64,000 nucleotides of DNA from Streptomyces sp. NBC_01351 (GTDB lineage Bacteria; Actinomycetota; Actinomycetes; Streptomycetales; Streptomycetaceae), in NCBI RefSeq assembly GCF_036237315.1, contig NZ_CP108356.1:186001-250000 (forward strand), given 5' to 3'. The first letter of the stretch is position 1. Each line of letters begins with the position of its first letter. Positions 8,114-15,868 of the stretch are shown here, piece after piece. A program made the translations under genes and the position numbers. A model generated the notes under the pieces. The model was not told the DNA's origin. It saw nothing but the letters and a program-made list of their open reading frames with translations, and did not search any database.

Positions 8114-10384
8114 ATGCTCTCGAAAGCCCTGTTGCGCCTGGGCGCAAGCGCCGCCCGCCATCCCTGGCGGGTGATCGCGGCATGGCTGATCGCCGCCACG
8201 CTCGCCGTCCTCGCCGCCGTCGCCTTCGGCGGGCGGACCGCGGACTCGTTGACCGCTCCGGGACTGGACTCCCAACGGGCCGCGGAACTGATCGAGCGGG
8301 CAGGCACCGGCCAGGAGGGGATGACCGCCCAAGTGGTCGTCACCCCCCTCGACGACGGTGCGACGTTCTTCGACGACGACAGCGCGCGCACCGCTCTCAC
8401 GCGGCTGCAGACCGAGGTGAAGCGGCTGCCGCACGTGCTCGGCACGAGCGACCCGGCGGGGGCACTCGACACGGGCGGGGACACCGCCGTGCGCGGCGGC
8501 CTCGTCTCGGCCGACGGGCGGATCACGGTCGTCCGGGTGCAGTACCCCGACCAGAGCCGGCTGTCGGCCGAAGACCTCGACGCCCTCGTCGATCTCGGCG
8601 ACCGGCTGCGCGCCGAGCTGCCGCTGCGCATCGAGATGGGCGGGAACCTCTTCTACGCCTTCTCCGACCCCGACGGCGGCGTGAGCGAGCTGATCGGCCT
8701 CCTCGCCGCGGCCGCGATCCTGTTCCTGGCGTTCGGTTCGCTCGTCGCCGCCGCGCTGCCGATCGGCATGGCGGTCTTCGGGCTGACCGTCGGAGTCGCC
8801 ACGATGACGATACTGGCGGGGGTGACAGAGGTCCCCACCTTCGCACCGGTCCTGGGCAGCATGGTCGGGCTCGGAGTGGGCATCGACTACGCGCTGTTCG
8901 TGCTCGCCAGGCACCGGGAGTACCTCGCGTGCGGGCTCGATCCGCAGGCGGCGGCCGGACGAGCGGTGGCAACGGCGGGGCGGCCGGTGGTCTTCGCCGG
9001 CGGCACCGTCGTCGTGTCGATCCTCGGCCTGGCGGTCGCGAAAGTGCCGTTCATGACGGTGGGCGGGGTTGCCGTCTCGATCGTCGTCCTGACGATGGTG
9101 CTCGCGTCGGTGACGCTGCTGCCGGCCTTCCTCAGCGCGGCGGGCCCACGCCTGGCCCGGCCCGGCCGGATCGGCCGGGCTCTGCAGACCAGGAAGCTGG
9201 GCCGACTCGCACGGCAGCGGGACACGGTGGCGGGCGCCGCTCCCGCCGCCGGTTGGCGGCGCTGGATCGGGCACGTCAGCCGGCACCCGGTGCCGTACGC
9301 GATCGGCGCGGCGGGGCTGCTGCTGACCGCGACGCTGCCCGTGCTCGGCCTGCGCGTCGGCCTGCCCGACGACGGCTCACTGCCCCACAGCCGTACCGAG
9401 CGCCGCGCCTACGACCTCGTCGCCGAGGGGTTCGGCCCGGGCACCAACGGTCCCCTCGTCATCGCCGCGGACCCCACCGGTGATCCGGGAGTGCTGGACC
9501 GACTCGTCGCAACGGTCGCGGCGGATCCGGGCATCGCATCCGTCGCGCCGACGCACATCGATCCGGCCACCGGCATCGCGACCCTCGTGGTGTTCCCGAC
9601 CACCAGCCCTCAGGACAAGGCCACGGCCGACACCATCGCCCGGCTGCGCACCGACGTGCTGCCCACGGCGATCGGGCACGGCCCGGCCAGGGCCCACGTC
9701 GGCGGCGCCGCCGCGAGCCTGTCCGATGTGGGCCAACGCACCAGCCAACGCCTGCCGGTGTTCGTCGCCGCCGTGCTGGCGATGTCGTTCCTGCTGCTGA
9801 TGCTGGTCTTCCGCTCGATACTCGTACCGCTCAAGGCGGTACTGCTGAATCTGCTGAGCATCGGCGCGGCCTACGGCATCATGGTCGCGGTCTTCCAGTG
9901 GGGCTGGGGAGGCGCACTCATCGGGCTGGAAGCGACGGTTCCGATCGTGTCGTTCATCCCGATGTTCCTCTTCGCCATCCTGTTCGGCCTGTCGATGGAC
10001 TACGAGGTGTTCCTCCTCTCCCGCGTACGCGAGGAGTACCTGCGCACCGGCGACAACGGCACGGCGATCGTTGAGGGCATCTCGCGCACCGCCCGGATCA
10101 TCACCTCGGCCGCCCTCATCATGGTGGCGGTCTTCCTGTCCTTCGCCGTCGCCGAGGACCCCTCCACCAAAATGTTCGGGCTCGGCCTGGCCACCGCGAT
10201 CTTCATCGACGCCACGGTCGTACGCATGGTGCTGGTACCGGCGACCATGACACTCCTCGGCCGGACCAACTGGTGGCTGCCGAAGTGGCTGGACTGGATG
10301 CTTCCCCGCGGCCCGGTCGGCACCGACGACACCGACGCGGAATCCACGGGTGAGGCCCCGCGTCCACGGCGGGTTGACCGTTGA
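8114..10384 (+). CDS. MMPL-family RND transporter
   Basis: 756 residues from the ATG at 8114, which follows GGAGGA with four bases between; the much longer open frame upstream overlaps the kinase gene and is not coding. About 12 membrane segments occur in two halves, each with a large extracytoplasmic loop. Each half has the family Asp-Tyr pair: 'GLGVGIDYALFVLARHRE' (about residue 257) and 'FGLSMDYEVFLLSRVREEY' (about 625). These residues take part in proton relay in MMPL/MmpL proteins. Substrates of the family are lipids or hydrophobic drugs; none is indicated here. It is probably controlled by the divergent two-component system. Confidence 0.92.
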   Translation: MLSKALLRLGASAARHPWRVIAAWLIAATLAVLAAVAFGGRTADSLTAPGLDSQRAAELIERAGTGQEGMTAQVVVTPLDDGATFFDDDSARTALTRLQTEVKRLPHVLGTSDPAGALDTGGDTAVRGGLVSADGRITVVRVQYPDQSRLSAEDLDALVDLGDRLRAELPLRIEMGGNLFYAFSDPDGGVSELIGLLAAAAILFLAFGSLVAAALPIGMAVFGLTVGVATMTILAGVTEVPTFAPVLGSMVGLGVGIDYALFVLARHREYLACGLDPQAAAGRAVATAGRPVVFAGGTVVVSILGLAVAKVPFMTVGGVAVSIVVLTMVLASVTLLPAFLSAAGPRLARPGRIGRALQTRKLGRLARQRDTVAGAAPAAGWRRWIGHVSRHPVPYAIGAAGLLLTATLPVLGLRVGLPDDGSLPHSRTERRAYDLVAEGFGPGTNGPLVIAADPTGDPGVLDRLVATVAADPGIASVAPTHIDPATGIATLVVFPTTSPQDKATADTIARLRTDVLPTAIGHGPARAHVGGAAASLSDVGQRTSQRLPVFVAAVLAMSFLLLMLVFRSILVPLKAVLLNLLSIGAAYGIMVAVFQWGWGGALIGLEATVPIVSFIPMFLFAILFGLSMDYEVFLLSRVREEYLRTGDNGTAIVEGISRTARIITSAALIMVAVFLSFAVAEDPSTKMFGLGLATAIFIDATVVRMVLVPATMTLLGRTNWWLPKWLDWMLPRGPVGTDDTDAESTGEAPRPRRVDR

Positions 10385-10432
10385 CTCAACTCCTGCCCGC
10401 CCTTGGCGTCCGGCACCTCAGCGCGTCACCCA

Positions 10433-11402
10433 GGGGCATACCGAGTCGTGATCATCGGGTGGTCCTGGTGAGGTCCTTGATCCAGATCATCGAGGCGCGC
10501 AGGTGGAGACCGGCGAGGTAGCTGTCGGGAGTCTTGTCGTATCGGGTGGCGATGCCTCGCCATGCTTTGAGCTTGTTGATCAGGCGTTCGACGGTGTTCC
10601 GCTCCTTGTAGAGATCGGCTTCGTGGCTGACGGGTCGGCCACCTCTGGAACCCTTCTTCTTCCGGTTGGCGGCCTGGTCCTTCTTCTCCGGGATGACCAC
10701 CTTGATACGGCGTTTGCGCAGGTGGGCGCGGATCCGCAGGACGAGTACGCCTTGTCCCCGGCGACCGCGTCCGGCCGGATGCGGGGTCGGCCGACGGGCC
10801 CGCGTACCCGTACCTTCTTCAGGACGGGGATGAACTGCGGGCTGTCCGCTGCCTGGCCTGTGGTCAGGATGAACGCCAGCGGGCGGCACTTGCGGTCGGC
10901 GGCGAGGTGGACCTTGCTGGTCTGCCCGCCTCTGGAACGTCCGAGGAGGCGGCCTTCAGCCGGAGTTTCCGCCGACGCCGGATGCGTCGTCGTTCTTCCA
11001 GCGCGGGATCACTTTCGGCCTCTTGCTCGTTTTGCTCTTCGAGGCCGCCCCCTTTGACCTGGCCTTCTCCTCCTCGGCCGCGGCCGTGGTGGGCTCGGGC
11101 GGTGGTGGAGTCGATGCTGACCAGGGACAGGTCCACCTCACCCCGCTTCGCGGCTTCCGTGATCAGGCCCTCCAGCAGGGCCTCGAAGACGCCGGCGTCA
11201 CGCCACTGCCGGAAGCGGTTGTGGACGGTCGACCAGGCGCCGAACTCCGTCGGCATCTCCCGCCACTGCCCGCCCGTCTTGAACCGCCAGATCACGCCCT
11301 CGAACTGCTGCCGCAGTCGCTCGGGGTACGGGCCGTACTCGCCGATCGACAGGTACGGCTCGATGAACTCCCAATCAGGATCGGTCAGTTGCACTCGCGC
11401 CC
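10433..11402 (-). mobile_element. IS5-family element with a broken transposase
   Basis: An insertion sequence of about 970 bp. Its outer ends read inward as GGGCGCGAGTG (at 11402, minus strand) and GGGGCATACCG (at 10433, plus strand), which are roughly inverted. The transposase reads from 'QLTDPDWEFIEPYLSIGEYG' through the DDE start 'LSLVSIDSTTARAHH', then shifts frame ('KRPKVIPRWKNDDASG', then 'GRSRGGQTSKVHLAAD'). It ends 'VERLINKLKAWRGIATRYDK' to the stop at 10452. At least two frame changes make it inactive in its present form. It sits inside the N-terminal part of a Tn3 transposase gene. Confidence 0.8.
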
Positions 11403-11670
11403 ATGCCCAAGTCGGCAATCTCCTCCGCCCGCTCCAAGGACCCTTCATCTGCGGCCCGGACACCCGCATCGGACCCCGGCGCAGCCGGTCCAACTCCGAG
11501 ACCCGGGCCCCGGGCTGCACGGTCAGCAGCGAGTCCAGCACCGCCCGCTGCCCGGTGTTCAGCAGCCCGTACAGGTCGTCCCACAGCCGCTGGTTCGCCG
11601 CCTCCCGCACGGAGGCGACCAGCCGGGTGAGCCGGGCAGGGCTTAGCGCCGGTTTTCGTTCCGATGTTCC
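11403..11670 (-). pseudogene. Tn3-family transposase, N-terminal-side fragment
   Basis: Reading leftward from 11670: 'ERKPALSPARLTRLVASV', 'REAANQRLWDDLYGLLNTGQ', 'AVLDSLLTVQPGARVSELDR' and, after a one-base frame change, 'LERAEEIADLGMGA', where the IS5 element begins. This is the early-middle part of a Tn3 transposase. The rest of the gene is not adjacent: its C-terminal piece lies at 5398-5880 on the same strand, beyond the two-component/MMPL cargo. Inactive. Confidence 0.78.
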
Positions 11671-11758
11671 TCAAGCCCCAGAGCGCCGCCGGCCGGCATG
11701 GCGCGCGGAGGACTCTCAACCCCCCGCGATCAACGCGGCCAACCCCGCCCGGGGTTCG

Positions 11759-12367
11759 TCAGTCTGCTTTCGCCTGGGTGCGCCGCGCGTAGGCGCGGGC
11801 GGCGCGGGCACGGTCGCCGCAGCGGATGGAGCACCAGTGGCGGCGTCCGTGGCGCAGCAAGTAGCGGTTGCAGGGGGTGGAACCGCAGGCGGTGAGGCGG
11901 TCTGCGTCGGGGCCGGTGAGGAGGTCGGCCGCGTTGGCCGCGAGGGTCGCGAGAGCGCGCGCGAGGATCTCGTCGGTGGGGCACGGCACCGCACGGTAGG
12001 GGCCGTTCTTCTCGTCCCAGTAGAGCAGGCCGGCTGTCGGAGCCATGCTCAGCGCGTCGTTGACGGCGGACAGTGCCACGGGCAGTGCGGGCAGCCCGGC
12101 GACGCGGGCGGAGAACAACGACCTGAGGTGTTCGCGCAGCGAGCGCAGCTGGCTGGCGCACATTTCCCGTACCCCGGCGTCGGCCGGCGCGAGGCCGTGG
12201 TCGGTGAGCCACCTGTTCGCGCCCTCGGGGGTGCCGAGGAAATCGATGAACTGCCCTCCGGGCAGCGCGATGGCGCTGTTGACGAAGTCGAGGGCGAGGT
12301 AGTCCTCCGCCCCCGGGGCAGGCACTCGCACGGATTCGAGGGTCGGGATCTCACTCATGATTCTCAT
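11759..12367 (-). CDS. CGNR zinc-finger / ABATE-domain transcriptional regulator
   Basis: About 202 residues. The ABATE-like N-terminal domain begins 'DYLALDFVNSAIALPGGQFID'. A C-terminal CGNR zinc finger (about residues 158-192) has a CGSTPC variant of the CGNR box and a second Cys pair in 'HWCSIRCGDRARAARAYARR'. The start is either the ATG at 12367 (AAGG six bases upstream, chosen) or the ATG at 12358. The gene is divergent from the MBL-fold hydrolase, with an 8+8 bp inverted repeat between them. It most likely controls that gene and itself. Confidence 0.85.
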   Translation of the reverse strand: MRIMSEIPTLESVRVPAPGAEDYLALDFVNSAIALPGGQFIDFLGTPEGANRWLTDHGLAPADAGVREMCASQLRSLREHLRSLFSARVAGLPALPVALSAVNDALSMAPTAGLLYWDEKNGPYRAVPCPTDEILARALATLAANAADLLTGPDADRLTACGSTPCNRYLLRHGRRHWCSIRCGDRARAARAYARRTQAKAD

Positions 12368-12383
12368 GTTACGCCTTGCATCC

Positions 12384-12413
12384 ATCCGTGAGTTGTCTAT
12401 GATCATCACGGAT
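12384..12413. promoter_or_regulatory. Inverted-repeat operator between regulator and MBL gene
   Basis: ATCCGTGA and TCACGGAT are perfect inverted half-sites 14 bp apart in the 81-bp divergent intergenic region. They lie 17 bp upstream of the regulator start and 36 bp upstream of the hydrolase start. This is the likely binding site of the CGNR protein; that assignment is inferred from position and symmetry only. Confidence 0.6.
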
Positions 12414-12448
12414 AGACCGCAACCCAAACGTGAGGCTTTGAGGTTCTG

Positions 12449-13237
12449 ATGGTTGATACCCGCACGCCCGTTGAGCAGTTCCCCGTCCGCGTCTTCGGTG
12501 GCCCGACCGCCTTCTTCGAGTACGGCGGCCTGCGATTCCTGACCGACCCCACCTTCGACGCGCCCCGCGAGTACCGCGTGCCGGGCGGCCAGTTGACCAA
12601 GACGGCGCCCGCCTCCGCCACGCCGGCCGACCTCGGCCGCATAGACGTGGTCCTGCTCTCCCACGACCAACACCCCGACAACCTCGACGAGTCCGGCCGG
12701 GCACTGCTCGCCGACGTCCCTCTCACCCTGACCACGCCCGGAGGCGGACAGCGCCTGGGGGCGGGCGCGAGGGGCCTGGCCGACTGGGAGTCGGTCGACC
12801 TCGACCGCCCCGATGGCGGAACCCTCACGGTCACGGGCGTGCCCGCCCTCCACGGACCCGGCACGCGCGAGGAGGTCGAGCCGTTCACCGGCCAGGTCGT
12901 CGGGTTCGTCCTGACCGGGCAGGACCTGCCCACGGTCTACGTCAGCGGCGACAACGCCTCCCTCGGCCTGGTCAAGGAGATCGCGGACCGGTTCGGCCCG
13001 GTGGACACCGCCATCCTGTTCGCCGGGGCCCCTCGCTTCACCGAGCTCTTCGACGGCGCGCTGATCGTCCTCGACAGCTCGCAGGCCGCCGACGCAGCCA
13101 CTGTCCTCGGTGCCCGCAGGGTGGTTCCCGTCCACTACGACAGCTGGGGGCACTTCACCGAGGGACGTGACGAACTGGTCGCCGCCTTCACCGACGCCGG
13201 GCTGCTCGACCGCCTGGACCTGGGTGAGCGGGGCTGA
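12449..13237 (+). CDS. MBL-fold metallo-hydrolase (UlaG-like)
   Basis: 262 residues with the beta-lactamase_2/UlaG-type fold. The metal-binding motif reads 'VLLSHDQHPDNLD' (about 70-82), an HxHxD variant. Later ligands are likely H in 'VPALHGPG', D in 'VYVSGDNAS', and H in 'VVPVHYDSWGHF' near the C-terminus. Relatives include phosphodiesterases and lactonases; the substrate here is unknown. No signal peptide, so cytoplasmic. It is divergent from the CGNR regulator and shares its operator region. The gene is intact. Confidence 0.87.
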   Translation: MVDTRTPVEQFPVRVFGGPTAFFEYGGLRFLTDPTFDAPREYRVPGGQLTKTAPASATPADLGRIDVVLLSHDQHPDNLDESGRALLADVPLTLTTPGGGQRLGAGARGLADWESVDLDRPDGGTLTVTGVPALHGPGTREEVEPFTGQVVGFVLTGQDLPTVYVSGDNASLGLVKEIADRFGPVDTAILFAGAPRFTELFDGALIVLDSSQAADAATVLGARRVVPVHYDSWGHFTEGRDELVAAFTDAGLLDRLDLGERG

Positions 13238-13332
13238 CCCCGGGCAGTCTCGGGCTGGTACGACGAGGGCCGTCTGGAGCGCGGCGCGTGCGGCCCCGTT
13301 GCTCTTCATCGACGCAAACGTGCCGGGGCTCA

Positions 13333-13398
13333 CTGCCCCTGCACGACAGCGCACAGAACCGGATCTGGCTGGAGATCGTCCAGCTTGCCCTCGACCTG
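13333..13398 (+). pseudogene. IS1380-type transposase fragment
   Basis: Twenty-two codons reading 'LPLHDSAQNRIWLEIVQLAL' plus DL resemble the conserved segment just before the C-terminus of IS1380 transposases. Nothing else of the element is visible on either side. It is a short relic in the gap between the MBL gene and the next SUKH gene. Confidence 0.5.
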
Positions 13399-13419
13399 CC
13401 GGTCGCGTCCCTCATTCCC

Positions 13420-14040
13420 TCAGCACTTTGCGGCGTGCCGCCACGTAGTCCTCCGGACCGTGGCCCTGGGGCCCCAGGGGGCGCTTGCGACGGTCGCCGG
13501 AGAGGTGAGGCCCAGCGCGCGGTTGTCCTTGCCGTTCCGCATGTGGTTGAGCCAGCGTTCGTACCAGCTCAGGAAGTCCGGGGCCGAGGAGACGTTCGGA
13601 GGCCAGAAGCCGTCCGCGTTGCCGGTGAGCATGCGGCCTGTGAGGGGTCCGGTCACACCGATGAGGCACAGGTCCGTGCAGCCCATCTCGATGATTGCGA
13701 GGAACAGATCCCCTTGGAGCGCGTCCGGGTGGCTGACGTGATGGAATCCCCGCGGGGTTCCATCCGGCGGCTGCCGGTCCATGGTGAACAGCCTGCACTC
13801 CTCCAGCGGAAGCAAACCGTAGAACGGGCCGGCACCGCTGCCGCCCAATTCGAGAAGGAACTTCCGGTAGGCCGACGGCAATTCGATGTGGTGTTCGGCC
13901 TCGAAGTCGTCCGCCCGCGCGGGACTGACGCGCGGGCCAACGCGAAACTGGTGGCGCTCGGCGCCCACCGAGTAGCTGCGCTGTGCCTGGTACGGAACCT
14001 TCGCCAGCTTGGAGCGTATGCGCGATATGCGGGAATCCAT
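13420..14040 (-). CDS. SMI1/KNR4 (SUKH) family protein
   Basis: 206 residues. The SUKH core includes 'DDFEAEHHIELPSAYRKFLL' followed by 'GPFYGLLPLEECRLFTM', then 'LFLAIIEMGCTDLCLIGVTG', and a C-terminal 'PDFLSWYERWLNHM'. The same sequence style (GPxYGLLPL, then a 'PDFLxWYExWL' helix) is found in the SUKH-HEAT protein at 35276-36268, so the two are related paralogues. The last 30 residues are basic and not conserved. It probably acts as an immunity or partner-binding protein in the cytoplasm. Intact. Confidence 0.82.
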   Translation of the reverse strand: MDSRISRIRSKLAKVPYQAQRSYSVGAERHQFRVGPRVSPARADDFEAEHHIELPSAYRKFLLELGGSGAGPFYGLLPLEECRLFTMDRQPPDGTPRGFHHVSHPDALQGDLFLAIIEMGCTDLCLIGVTGPLTGRMLTGNADGFWPPNVSSAPDFLSWYERWLNHMRNGKDNRALGLTSPATVASAPWGPRATVRRTTWRHAAKC

Positions 14041-14312
14041 CGGAGGATCTCTTCTGTGTCGTGTACCGGGACCCTACCGGTCGGCCTGTCTGAGCCATAT
14101 CCGAGGCTCTGGAGAACCGTCGTTCTCCGGACTTCCTGATGGCTCATGAGACATCGGGCGCCGACGCATCGGTCACCCCACCACCGCAATGTCGCCCCCG
14201 TCTCCGAACCCCGCGTCACAGTGCGGCGAGCCGACGGGCGGCCTCGTTCAGGTCCAGCGGCGCGCGCGCAGGTCCGGGTCGTGGGCGCTGGTCATCCGCG
14301 GGTCCGGGTGGC

Positions 14313-15260
14313 TCAGGACTGCGGGGCGAGGGCCCGGCGTAGTGCGGTGAGGACGTCCTGGCGCATGCGGGCGCTGGTCTGTGGGCCGTCGAGGATGAAG
14401 CTGTTGTGGGTGGTGCCGGGGAGGACGTGGAGTTCGGTGGGGACGCCGGAGCGCAGCAGCCGGTGGGCGTAGGTGATGTCCTCGTCGAGGAAGAGGTCCA
14501 GGGCGCCGACGGTGACGAAGGCGGGAGGCAATCCGGTCAGGTCCTCGGTGCGGGCGGGGACCGCGTACGGGGCTGCGGAGTCCTGGCCGGGCTCGTGGCC
14601 GAGCAGGCTCGTCCAGCCGAACTTGTCGTTCTCGCGGGTCCAGATGTACCGGCCCGTGTAGGCGTTGGGGTCGGGGCGGGTCACCGTGCGGTCGTCGAGC
14701 ATCGGATAGACGAGGACCTGCATGCGCAGGGGAATACGGCCGTCGTGGGTGGCCAACTGTGCCAGTGCCGCGGTGAGTCCGCCGCCGGCGCTCTGCCCGG
14801 CGACGGCGATCCGGTCGGGGTCGACGCCGAGCTCGGCGGCGTGGCTGTGCAACCAGGTCAGGGCCGCGTAGCAGTCGTGCAGTGGACCGGGGTGCGGCGT
14901 TTCGGGGGCGAGGCGGTACCCGACCGACACGACGACGCAGTCGAGTTCACCTGCGAAGGTGCTGGCCAGGGCCTGGTCCGCGTCGGGGCTGCCCAGCACG
15001 TAGCCGCCGCCGTGGATCCACAGCAGCCCGGGGCGCGGGCCGTCGGTCCCAGTGGTGGGCCGGGTGAGGATGACCCTGACGTCGGGGGCGTTCTCCGGCC
15101 CGGGCACCATGCGCTCCTCGGCGCTCACGTCTGTCGGTACGAATGACGGGGTGCCGGCGCCGGCCCGCGTCGCTGACAGGGTCTCGGCCGACAGGTCGAG
15201 GGGCGGTACCCCTTCGATCATGGGGAGCAGCTGGGGGTCGACGAGGTGGCGAGTGTCCAT
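14313..15260 (-). CDS. Alpha/beta hydrolase, hormone-sensitive-lipase (HSL) family
   Basis: 315 residues from the ATG at 15260, which follows GGGAAGGA; the upstream extension lacks conservation. The oxyanion-hole motif is H83-G-G-G in 'LLWIHGGGYVLG'. The nucleophile elbow is GQSAGG with S157, D255 lies in 'VGALDLFLDE' and H285 in 'PGTTHNSF', completing a normal catalytic triad. HSL-family enzymes hydrolyse short-chain esters or lipids; the substrate is unknown. No signal peptide. It stands alone, with a 608-bp gap upstream. Confidence 0.9.
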   Translation of the reverse strand: MDTRHLVDPQLLPMIEGVPPLDLSAETLSATRAGAGTPSFVPTDVSAEERMVPGPENAPDVRVILTRPTTGTDGPRPGLLWIHGGGYVLGSPDADQALASTFAGELDCVVVSVGYRLAPETPHPGPLHDCYAALTWLHSHAAELGVDPDRIAVAGQSAGGGLTAALAQLATHDGRIPLRMQVLVYPMLDDRTVTRPDPNAYTGRYIWTRENDKFGWTSLLGHEPGQDSAAPYAVPARTEDLTGLPPAFVTVGALDLFLDEDITYAHRLLRSGVPTELHVLPGTTHNSFILDGPQTSARMRQDVLTALRRALAPQS

Positions 15261-15868
15261 GGTCCTTCCCTTCGGAAGGTGCGATGCGGGAGCGGGTCCT
15301 ACGGAGCGAAGAGCGCGGCGGCGGAACGCCCGGCGCCGCGGCGACCTTGGTGACGAACCGGTGGTGGACACGGGGGATGCTCCGTAGAGCCGTTGACCAC
15401 AGGCAATCGCAGACGGGCGGGCGCCGCGAGGCAGTGTGTGCCGGACGGGTGAGCCCCAAGGCGAGCGACCGTCGCGGGCGCGGCACGCGGAGCACCGGTA
15501 CTTCGGTCATCGGCCGCCGACCCGTCCGGCGAGGGGCTGCTCCGGCCTGTCAGCGCCACGGGAGAGGAACCCCTCCACGGCGGCGAGATCAGAACGGCGG
15601 ATCAGGCATGGACGCTCGTGGTCTTCCTCAACGCCGCCGGCACGTCCGGCTCCGGAGGCCGGGCGCCCCATTGCGGGGCCACCAAGAAGGTAAGGGGGAA
15701 CGCACGAGTGTCCTGATCTCAAGTGAGATGTCTTGGTGACCACGGCTGTTGGAAGGTGCGCCCTTCGTGCCGAGGGCCGGGCCGTGCGCACGCGCACATA
15801 CGCGAACCCCTACCCTGGTGCCCGCCACATGGCGGATTTCGAACAGTGCGACGAACAGGATGTGACAG
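15261..15868. other. Intergenic region between esterase and kinase genes
   Basis: About 600 bp between two divergent genes. No open frame shows a domain or a good ribosome binding site. The stretch near 15690-15860 is less GC-rich in places and probably contains the kinase promoter; the esterase promoter would be near 15270-15330. No clear operator, repeat or mobile fragment was seen. Confidence 0.35.

Noticed and set aside
7949..9286. Minus-strand open frame across the MMPL gene
   Set aside because: Shadow of the MMPL transporter; no motif or ribosome binding site.
6970..9483. Plus-strand open frame of 837 codons
   Set aside because: Antisense to the histidine kinase and out of frame with the MMPL gene; the product is His/Arg-rich without domains.
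14141..14312. Possible gene remnant between SUKH and esterase genes
   Set aside because: A minus-strand stretch reads 'MTSAHDPDLRA' and, in another frame, 'LDLNEAARRLAAL', but it is too short to assign.
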